64,000 bases of DNA from Adenophora triphylla var. japonica (taxonomy: Eukaryota; Streptophyta; Magnoliopsida; Asterales; Campanulaceae), in contig JAFEMH010001351.1 of the NCBI GenBank assembly GCA_022495995.1, positions 297,501 through 361,500 on the forward strand, in the 5' to 3' direction. A program made the position numbers and the translations under genes. The notes under the pieces are model-generated. The model was not told where the DNA came from. It searched no databases and was given only the letters and a program-made list of their open reading frames with translations. Positions within the stretch are counted from its first letter, which is position 1; every line of letters starts with the position of its first letter. Below are positions 55,850-64,000 of this stretch, in pieces.

Positions 55850-58800
55850 TGTCACGACCCGAAACCTAGGCACCATTTTACTCACGTGTTGGGCACGTGG
55901 AGCGGGGCCGTAGCATTTTATTGGTTGCATTTCATAATAAGCGGGATTTTTATGTGTTAGTTTTAACATTTAATAAATTATTTGACATTTTAGTTAGGTT
56001 AATAAATTGTATGATATTTTAAGTGTGTTAATAAATTAATTTTTAATTACCTAATGTCTAAATGGAATAAAGAGGAATTTTGTAGTAAAGTAATAATATT
56101 GAAAATATTATTTAAAAAGCTTTACAAAATATGGAGGGACTTTGGTGTCAAAAGTGAAAATTAAGATAGTTAATTGTTATAACTTAAATCCTGGAGGGGC
56201 TAGAGGGTAACATTTGGTTTATATACTCCCTCCGTCCCGGCCGACTTAGGATTTTTTGAAATGGCACGGGGATTAAGGAAAAGGTAAATGTTGTGAGTGT
56301 AATTTAAAAATAGGAGAGAGAATGAGTGGAGGGAATAGTAAATTATAATGGTGTTGTGAGTATTAAAATAATGTAGGAGAGAGAATGAGTGGAGAGAATA
56401 ATGATTTAAGGTTTTAGTTTGGGTCGTCTAAGTCGGGTGGGGCCTTTAAATGGCAAAATCTAAGTTTCGGTCGGGACGGAGGGAGTATATCCTTTCCCAT
56501 CCTTGAAATTAAAAGATCATTCCAGGCGTGAGCGCGTGAGAGAGAGAGCTCGGTGAGAGAGAGAAAAATCAATTCCTCCGTTTCAAAAATCCTTTTGATT
56601 CATTTTCTTTCAAAAATCCCTAAAAATCAACCGTTTGTCCGTTTTGCGATCTGACTGCGGCGGAGCAATCAGGGAGGCGAGGAGAACATTTAGAGCCGAT
56701 CAGATCGTCTTTTTATTTCGGCACATTTTTGAGTAAGTTATTATGATTCCGTTCTATAACTGTCCATAATATATATAATGATGATATTATGTTGTTATAA
56801 CTGAGTTTTGATAATTTTGATAGGAATATTTGGGTTTTGAAAGAATGAAATTGGGTATTTTGAAAAGAGTAGAGAAAAGGGTTAAGGCTAAATGGTAAAG
56901 TTATTGCTATCTATATATGTTATATGATGTATTATTCCTATATAAAGGTTTATTGATAAAAATGGATAGGTTGATTTGTCTGTGAAATGATAGAAGAATG
57001 ATTATGGAATTAAATAGGAAAAAGGGTGATAAAATTATTGGGTAATATTGTTATAGGATTTGAAGGAAGTATGGGATATTGATTGGGAACTTATAATGAG
57101 GTGACTAAGGTTGTATAGGCATTGTTGTGATAGTTAGGATGAAAATGATATGGTTGTTAATTATATATGTTATATGGCTTAGAGAAAGTATGTGGGATTA
57201 TTTGGAAACTTTATAATGAAAATTGACGAGGTAGAGTATAGTGGTTGTTGAAGTTAGTTATATAAGGTATATAATGATGTTATGTGTTATAAACATATAT
57301 TTGGCTTTTGATAACTTTTGGAATTTATTTGGGTGGTGGGAATAAAATGAAAATGGATCGGTTTGATTGAGTAGGATAGAGGTTGGCTTTGGAAATAAAA
57401 AGGAAAGTTTGGGTGATTGAAATGGAAGGAAATGAGTTGGGTCGAATTAGAATACTTGGACGTCATGGCCTTAGGAATAGGGTTGAAAAATGATAAAGTT
57501 GTTATTTTAAATGGTTGTTGGGATTGTTAGTCACTTTATGTGGGTTTGGGGAATAAAAAGGAATGCATGATTTGGGAATGAATTGGTAAGTTGATATTCA
57601 TGGTTAAATTGAAATGGACTCTTGGCTTTAAGGTTATGATGTAAGGAGTAGAGTGATTATGTGATGTATTAGGCTTTGTAGGTAGGTGTTAAAATGTGGA
57701 TAAATGGATTTTGGGTGGTTTGGTGCAGCTGGGTGAAGTTAAAAATTTGGTTTAGGGATCATGGTTGAAGCTGATGTTGCACATCAGCAACATTTCTGGT
57801 GTTGGGCACGACTCGTACCCTGGAGCACGAGTCGTGACCCTCAGTTGTAGTTGTGATACTAGTCGTGATGGTTTAGGTGTTCGTGCAGGGTTGTGGCACG
57901 ACTCGTACCCTGGAGCACGAGTCGTGCCCAGGACTGGTTTAGAGTATGAATTTCAAGCCAATTGGAACCTAAGCAATTTAATTGGGATTTGGTCCTTCTT
58001 TAACTATAATCCTAGAGCAACATTAGTACTTTACAACGGCGCTTTAAATAGATCCAAATGATAATGAGAAGGTCCTTAAATCTTGTTTTAAAACGGGGTT
58101 GAGACCCATGGTAAAATGGTAACCAAAGTTATAGAAACTTGGTATTGGATTATGGAACTTGGGTATAAGTTGTGCAATGTGATATTATGAACGCGTAAGG
58201 CTACTCGTTTATCATTTTACCTCTACGTGCTTATTTATGGATGTTTATAGATTGAATTGGGGCGTGAAATAACGGTTGCACGTCATCATTGTATTGTTTA
58301 TGAGCATACTTGCCACATGTGATTATATCGACTCATTAGTGTTTGTATATATGTTACACTATTTGAGGTTAAACATGAGTAATTGTACCATGTTATATGT
58401 TGTCAAACATGAGTAATTTTACCATGTTATATGTTGTCAAACATGAGTAATTGTACCATGTTATATATTGGTAAACATGAGTAAATGTACCATGTTGTAT
58501 ATTGTTATCCCAATGTGTGGATTTGATTCAAGTAACTGTTATGGGCTTTAATGTGAATATGAATGTGTTGAGATCAGCTGATTTTGGGGGTATAATGGAA
58601 TATGAGCACTTATGAGGAATTGTTCCATAAGTTGCTCAAATTACATTATACCTGTGACCGCTCCCCTACTGTGGCCACAGTTTGGGGTTCAGTTACTATG
58701 AATATGCTTAAGCAGTTCATAGGATACTGATGCCTTATATTGGTTCCCTGAAAAATGGATCTTGTAAGGCGTGAATAGGCCTAAGCCGTTCACAAATAAA

Positions 58801-59320
58801 GAGGATGTTTTTCCAGTAGTACGACTTGTTGTTCAGATGGGAGAGGTAAGGTCAGGTAACGTAATGTGTTTACAGCTTTCCAAATGTGATATTATACAAC
58901 TTGTTTATGTGTTGCATTCTTATATGGCATATTGCTGCATGCATAATAACTTGCTGAGATTCTTTCTCACCCCTTCTCCCTTTAATTTTTTTTTAGTTTC
59001 AGCTGAGACAGGCAGACCAGACCTGTGAGGCCGGAAAGGAGTGTGGATCGTCTTTTGGGTTGTCAGGGTATGTGTACTGTTTTGGGAGTTGGGAATAAGT
59101 GTGGTTATTATTAAATTTGGGGAAAAGAAATGTGTATAAAGTTTTATAAATATTTTCAGTTGTAATGTTGTAAATTAAAACAGGTTATAGTTTGATTTTC
59201 AAAAGTTTATTCAACTTCCAAATTATTTAAATAAGAAGTTTTAAGTTAATATGAGGTGATTTGGGGACCCTCCAGCTGGGGCACGAGTTTATAGGTCCCG
59301 GGGGTCGGGGAGGCCCCACA
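55850..59320. mobile_element. LTR-like insertion (probable solo LTR), 3.47 kb, inside Gypsy gag
   Basis: Starts TGTCACGACCC and ends GGCCCCACA. TCTGG duplications (55845-55849 and 59321-59325) flank it, and removing it with one TCTGG rejoins the Gypsy gag frame (ASDQIP with DTSQKSL). It has no coding capacity and no internal primer binding site seen, so it looks like one long LTR, as in Tekay/Retand-type Gypsy elements. It includes a MITE (56226-56485), a weak (GA) leader segment, a GAGTAAGTTATTATGATT motif also seen at 60.41 kb, and CACGAGTCGTG motifs at 57.80-57.93 kb. Confidence 0.7.
56226..56485. mobile_element. Stowaway-like MITE inside the 3.5-kb LTR
   Basis: Starts CTCCCTCCGTCCCGGCCGAC and ends GTCGGGACGGAGGGAG, with TA at both ends. 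It is 260 bp. It shares GAGAGAGAATGAGTGGAGGGAATAG with the reverse strand of the MITE at 6755-7029. Confidence 0.88.
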
Positions 59321-59800
59321 TCTGGGATCTGGTCTGATGCCTTAAACATGTCCATGTAACCCAACAACGATTCCGCATCCCTCTGTCTGATATTACACAA
59401 GTCTTGCTTCTTGACTGGACAGGCTCCAGAATGACTAAAACGAGATAAAAACTTTGATCTGAAATTGCCATATTCCATGATGGATCCAATGGATTGGTAC
59501 AGAAACCACTCCAACGCATGTGAGGTCAAAGTGCTAGCTAAAGCTTTACATTTGGTAGCGTCATCATTGGTTAGGAGCGATATGGTTACCTCAAAATTTG
59601 TAATGTGGTTCCTTGCCCTGGTACTTACCGAATACTTCGGCAGATCTGGTTTCCTGAACGCGTGATCAGGCTTCGAGTCTCTTATCTTATGAGCAGAAGG
59701 ATATAAGTAAGAATTCCTCTCTTCGGCTGCCTCATCTGTTGTTTTCTTCAAATCTGCGATTTGCTTTGCTATCTCTACTTTCTAATCCGCCTCTTCCTTT
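59321..59800 (-). pseudogene. Gypsy gag N-terminal/central part (minus strand)
   Basis: Translates as a plant Ty3/Gypsy gag: RNHITNFEVTISLLTNDD, then ALASTLTSHALEWFLYQ, then FLSRFSHSGACPVKKQDLCNIRQRDAESLLGYMDMF. It is continued across the LTR insertion by 55849-54378. A second LTR-like element begins upstream at 59845, so this copy is doubly interrupted. No intact start is visible. Confidence 0.8.
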
Positions 59801-61010
59801 CGCTCTTATTTCTTGTGAAATCGCGATTTGCTAGGAACCTTCTGTAACGACCCTAACCCTAGGCACTATTTTAGCATCCCATAATATGCATTTTATGTTA
59901 TTTGTTGATATGATGTGCTCACTTTATGTCTTTGACTGTTTATGAAAAGTTAGTATGTTTATGAATTAACTTTAAGGCCTTAGGGTTTAATTGGAAATAA
60001 GATAAAGTGTGGGGTGAAATTATAATAATTGAAAATAAATAAATTGTTATAAGTAGTGGAGGTGGGTAGTGTAAATAATTGAAGTTGTGGTGTAGTTGCA
60101 TTTTTCTAAACCTTGGAGGGCTTAGTTGTACATCTTTGGAAGATTTAATTTAATGTGGGGATGGGGGGCCATGCCTCTCCCTTTTCCCATCACCTCCTCC
60201 ATTTCAAACCCTCCCATGCCTCCCCATTTTCTTCAATCATCTTCTTCCCCTTCCAAATTCTCCATGGAAAAACCAAGTTTAAACCTTTCCTTTCAAAAAC
60301 CCTAGTAAATTCAATCCTTCTTCATTTTACGATCCGGTTGTACTTTCTTGTTCGGGCGGCGAGGGGAACGTATCAATCTAAGAGAAATCATTGTTTCATC
60401 TCATATTGTTAAAGTGAGTTATTATGACTTTCCTTCAATTATGTTGATATTGTGTTATAATTGTTGTTTGAGATGTTAGAACACTTTCTTGGAGTTGAGA
60501 ATTGATTAATGACTTAAATATAGGGTTGTGGTTCATGGAAGTTGATCAAAAGTAAAAGAGTATGGTAAATGTGAAGTAAGGATGCTAGACATGAAATGTT
60601 ATAGTGAAATGTGAGAAATAACTAAGTAGTAAAAAGGTTAGGTTCATCTTATTTGTTTGGAATGGTTGGTATAGATTTTGAGTACTAAAGTGATGTTAGT
60701 TAGTGTTGGATGGGTTTGGAAGAGGTATGAAATGGTTAGAGGTGGAATGGTTGATGTTAGTACCTATTTTGGTTCATCTGCAAATAGAGGAAACATGATT
60801 TTGGTCAATGGGAATTGGGGTTGCTGATGTTGGTAACTGATGTCTGAATTCTGGGTAAGGGCACGAGTCGTGCCCAGGGGCACGAGTCGTGCCACCCTTG
60901 GTCACTCGTGGTACTAGTCGTGAAGGTTAGGGCAGTCGTGCAGGGGTTTATCACGAGTCGTGCTATTGAATTTTGATTGATTTAGGGCTTGACCGTTTAG
61001 GTCAGTAGGC

Positions 61011-61390
61011 TGGACCCTGTGATAGGATTCCTACGTATCCCTGGCGGGAATCAAGCCTGGTCGTAGTTCGGGTGTGGGGTGAGTGTTTTGTGAACGCGGG
61101 CGTGGTGGTGCCCTGAAGTGTCGTGTGACCGCCGAGGTCAGTGGTAAGGACGTGGTGGTGTCCTGGGTGACCGCATAGGTCGATGGCTGGACCCTGTGAT
61201 AGGATTCCTACGTATCCCTGGCGGGAATCAAGCCTGGTCGTAGTTCAGAGGTTGTGAAATTGTGAGTGCGGGCGTGGTGGTGCCCTGAAGTGTTGTGTGA
61301 CCGACGAGGTCAGTGGTAAGGACGTGGTGGTGTCCTAAGATGTGGTGACCGCCGAGGTCAATTGTGAGGACGTGGTGGTGTCCTGGGATG
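61011..61390. repeat. About 176-bp tandem repeat
   Basis: GGCTGGACCCTGTGATAGG appears at 61011 and again at about 61187, with the following CCTACGTATCCCTGGCGGGAA and GTGGTGGTGCCCTGAAGTG blocks in the same order. A shorter third part without the first block ends near 61390. Confidence 0.8.
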
Positions 61391-61504
61391 GAAATTTTAC
61401 GATTTTCCTAATCGGGTGGTTTAAGGCCTTCCGGGCCGGAGATAGTGATTTGGGAGGTTTATACGGTCTTCCGGACCGAGTGGTTTAAAGCCTTCCGGGC
61501 TGAG

Positions 61505-62160
61505 GATGGGGTGAGGACTTGAATCGTCTTCTGAATGTGGTTGCGCCACGCGTGAGGACTTTGAATCGTCTTCTGGCGGCGGTTTTGGTGCCACGCTGGA
61601 GGACTTTGAATCGTCTTCTGGCGGCGGTGGGTGCCACGCGGGAGGACTTTGAATCGTCTTCTGGCGGCGGTTGGTGCCACGCGGGAGGACTTTGAATCGT
61701 CTTACGCGCGGCGGTGGTGCCACGCGGGAGGACTTTGAATCGTCTTCTGGCGGCGGTTGGTGCCACGGCCAGAGGACTTTGAATCGTCTTACGGCGGCGG
61801 TTGGTGCCACGCGGGAGGACTTTGAAGCTAAAATCTTCCCAGCGACGGTTGGTGCCTGGCCCCAGAGGACTTTGAATCGTCTTCTGGCGGCGGTTGGTGC
61901 CACGCGGGAGGACTTTGAATCGTCTTCTGGCGGCGGTGGTGCCACGGCCCCAGAGGACTTTGAATCGTCTTACGGCGGCGGTTGGTGCCCATGGGAGGAC
62001 TTTAGAATCGTCTTACGGCGGCGGTTGGTGCCACTGGAGGACTTTGAATCATCTTACGGCGGCGGTTGGTGCCACGCCGGAGGACTTTGAATCGTCTTAA
62101 GCGCGGCGGTTGGTGCCACGGCCAGAGGACTTTGAATCGTCTTACGCGCGGTGGTGGAGG
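61505..62160. repeat. GC-rich minisatellite, about 43-bp unit, about 15 copies
   Basis: Units read GGACTTTGAATCGTCTTC plus a (T)GGCGGCGGTTGGTGCCACG-type half. Single-base and small-block variants recur, such as CTTACGGCGG instead of CTTCTGGCGG. The unit is not a multiple of three in all copies, so frames drift and the proline/serine ORFs on the minus strand and GGG-rich ORFs on the plus strand are by-products. Confidence 0.93.
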
Positions 62161-62696
62161 CATAGGCGCCGAGCTTTGAGAGGTTTAGATGTCTCGTGCT
62201 TTGTCAGTTGGGGAGAAGGTTGGACTTACGATGGCTGCCGGTGTTCATCCGTTGGGAATTTATTGTGGCCTTGTATGGGCTTGTAAGGATTCCCTTTTTG
62301 ACTTGCTGGGGAAGGAGCTCGGGCTTACTTTGATGGCCGGTGCTTGTGTTGTCGATGAGCATTTTGGAGGCGTTTTGTGCCTTGGGATTTGTACTCGGAG
62401 GTGTTGGCTCCTTCTTGCGCTTGTTTTGCCGTTGAGTGGGCAAAGTTCGGGCTTACATTGACGGCCGGTGCTGGGGATAAGTAGTCTTGTACGATTTCCC
62501 TTTGACTTGTTGGGAAAGGAGCTCGGGCTTACTTTGATGGCCGGTGTTTGAATTGCTGAGGATGCGTGACCTTGTAGGGGCTTTTCCTACTGGGCAAGTG
62601 TCTTCGGACCTGTTTTGAGGGCCGGTGCTTGAGTTGCCGTGGAGCGTTTTGGAGGCGTCTCGTGCCTTGATATTCGTGCTGGGAGGTGTTGGCTCC

Positions 62697-63015
62697 TTCT
62701 TGAATTGCCGTTGAGTGGGCGAGGTTCGGGCTTCTGGCCCAGCCGCAGGTGGTTGAATTGCCGTTGGAGTGGGCGAGGACCGGTCTTACATTGACGGCCG
62801 GTGGTTGAATTGCCGTTGAAGTGGGCGAAGCTCGGGCTTACACTGACTGCCGGTGGTTGAATTGCCGTTGAAGTGGGCAAAGTTCGGGCTTACACTGACT
62901 GCCGGTGGTTGAATTGCCGTTGGAGTGGGCGAGGACCGGTCTTACATTGACGGCCGGTGGTTGCGTTGTCGTTGTAGTGGGCGAGGTTCGGGCTTACACT
63001 GACTGCCGGTGCTTG
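62697..63015. repeat. 52-bp tandem repeat, six copies
   Basis: Six head-to-tail copies of a unit starting TTGAATTGCCGTTG(A/G)AGTGG and ending CTGACTGCCGGTGG. Copies 2 and 5 share the same variant (GAGGACCGGTCTTACATTGA), suggesting duplication of blocks of about three units. Diverged relatives of the same text (GGGCTTACTTTGATGGCCGGTG) extend left to about 62300. Confidence 0.9.
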
Positions 63016-63127
63016 AATTGAAGGGTTAGGGACCATTCTGCACTTGGATTTGCTGAAAAAGGCCTTAGGACAGCCAGGGGCAAAGATTATAAGGGCAGGA
63101 AAGTAATTTGGCCCTCCCTTGCAAGAA

Positions 63128-63170
63128 GGTCCGTACGGACCAACCTGGATGCAAAGAGATCCGTACGGAC
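63128..63170. repeat. Pair of GGTCCGTACGGACC palindromes
   Basis: A perfect 14-bp palindrome GGTCCGTACGGACC (63128-63141) is followed 18 bp later by a 10-bp copy TCCGTACGGA (63160-63169). They could be a dimeric-protein site or a hairpin; nothing in the window assigns a role. Confidence 0.7.
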
Positions 63171-63324
63171 CACTTTTGTTTTTACAGTTCCCAGGTTTTG
63201 ACTGGGTTTAAATACCGAGGCCCCCTTCACTTCTTCTTCTCCAGTTCATGCATCCGAGAGAGAGAGAGAGAAAACCTCCATTTTTACACCAAAATCTTCC
63301 ATTTTTTCGCTTGAATCGCTTGCA

Positions 63325-63555
63325 ATGGCGGAAGGATCTCGAAGGAATCGTCGACAACGTAGTCAAGAAGTGGTCGAGCAACGGATGGAGCTCCAAAGAA
63401 ATTGGATTTCGTTTGTTCCATCTTCAAAGAATCCGGATGTCTTGTATCCAAATTCGGAGGTGCACAATCATCGTTCTAGGAACGTCGGGAAGGTAAGAAA
63501 TCCGTTCCGTTTTGATTCCCTGCTCGAATTTTTGAATGCTAGAACTAGGTTTTAG
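63325..63555 (+). other. Short unassigned open reading frame
   Basis: A 76-codon open stretch starting MAEGSRRNRRQRSQEV follows a GA-repeat leader (63257-63272). A GTAAGA donor-like site sits after ...NVGK near 63494, so it could be a first exon. I do not recognise it; given the surroundings it is more likely transposon-encoded or chance. Confidence 0.25.
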
Positions 63556-63699
63556 TTTTTCGCATTTTTGAATTTTTGTTATTTTTTTATGCCTTTTGTG
63601 AAATTCTTGATGAATTGTTGAAAACGGACATGTAAAAATTGTGGGTATGTGTATTTTGTGCAGAAATGTGTAGATTAGCTTTTATTTGTGAAAATAAAG

Positions 63700-64000
63700 T
63701 GCCTCTCTAATGAAATGCATGCTTTGGTGTTTTGTACCGTATGCTATTTATGTATGTACATTATGAGAAAAGTTTGTCGTGTAGTGACAAATTTTGTGAA
63801 AAATGTGACATGTGTCGTACATTGTGACGGGGTTTTGTCTGAAAGTGAGTGCCGTGTAGGGACGGATTTTTTTTTTGAAAATGTGTTATGCAGTGTGTGC
63901 CGTGTTCTTGGGTGACGGACTTTATGGGGAAAATATGTGCAATATGTGCCGTGTTTTTGTGACGGGTTATATGTGCTTTTGCCGTGTTGGGACGGATTTT
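63700..64000. repeat. Degenerate GTGCCGTGT/GACGGATTTT repeats
   Basis: About five diverged units of 50-65 bp, each with TGCCGTGT(A/T)xxGACGGxxTTT and a following GTGAAAATGTG-like spacer. They continue to the window edge and probably extend beyond it. Confidence 0.6.

Larger units (their letters stand above)
59845..64000 (+). mobile_element. Second long LTR-like element, related to 55850-59320, runs off the window
   Basis: Starts TGTAACGACCCTAACCCTAGG, closely resembling the start of the element at 55850 (TGTCACGACCCGAAACCTAGG). It also shares GGCGAGG and GTGAGTTATTATGACTTTCC blocks with it and the CACGAGTCGTG motif (60860-60963). It then departs into tandem arrays (61.0-63.0 kb). Its other end is not in the window, so extent and type (LTR or full element) are undetermined. 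Confidence 0.6.

Noticed and set aside
61421..62100. Long open frames on both strands rich in Pro/Ser or Gly/Arg
   Set aside because: They follow the ~43-bp minisatellite; frames drift with unit length and no start context is conserved.

Overview
This is a nuclear segment of a flowering plant, almost certainly a eudicot. The evidence is interrupted genes with GT-AG introns, plant-type families (nucleobase-ascorbate transporter, plant O-fucosyltransferase, LRR receptor kinase, ribosomal protein L10a with telo-box and site II promoter motifs), AT-rich spacers, and many mobile elements. A species name cannot be supported from the sequence. Only four host loci are recognisable: a 14-exon NAT transporter (9700-13816, +), a 9-exon O-fucosyltransferase (14083-16950, -) convergent with it, a 3-exon LRR receptor kinase (28683-37734, -) broken by two retrotransposons, and RPL10A (41560-43710, -). 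Nearly everything else is transposon-derived.

Layout. 1-2930: decayed Ty3/Gypsy gag-protease. 2961-9208: AT-rich spacer with Stowaway-like MITEs and a Mutator-like element carrying a LURP-one-like gene fragment. 9.7-17.0 kb: the two intact genes, with MITEs in introns and a TRIM nested inside one MITE. 17.6-19.6 kb: a SINE, long microsatellites and a TIR element with a large foldback. 19.7-28.4 kb: a Ty1/Copia element with clean LTRs and target duplication but dead coding capacity, holding nested MITEs and a Helitron-like insertion. 28.7-37.7 kb: the receptor kinase with two gag/protease-only LTR elements in exon 1 and at intron 1; the second is flanked by a 291-bp direct duplication instead of a 5-bp one. 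38-41.2 kb: spacer and a second Mutator-like element related to the one at 7.7 kb but with different cargo. 41.5-44 kb: RPL10A and promoter. 44.6-64 kb: nested LTR-retrotransposon debris, comprising a decayed Copia, a Tat-like Gypsy region with an extra ORF antisense to its gag-protease, two probable solo LTRs with target duplications, and arrays of tandem repeats up to the window end.

How it fits together. The host genes have unrelated housekeeping, secretory and receptor roles and form no pathway or cluster. The main story is transposon nesting: MITE in MITE in Copia, TRIM in MITE in an intron, LTR in Gypsy gag. The receptor kinase is the most informative case: outside the two insertions its frame is open for about 1096 codons, so the loss is recent. 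I saw no evidence of a new multi-gene system. The most unusual structures are the 291-bp duplication around element B, the paired Pack-MULE-like elements, the 18.05-19.63 kb foldback element, and a CACGAGTCGTG motif shared by three LTR-like sequences.
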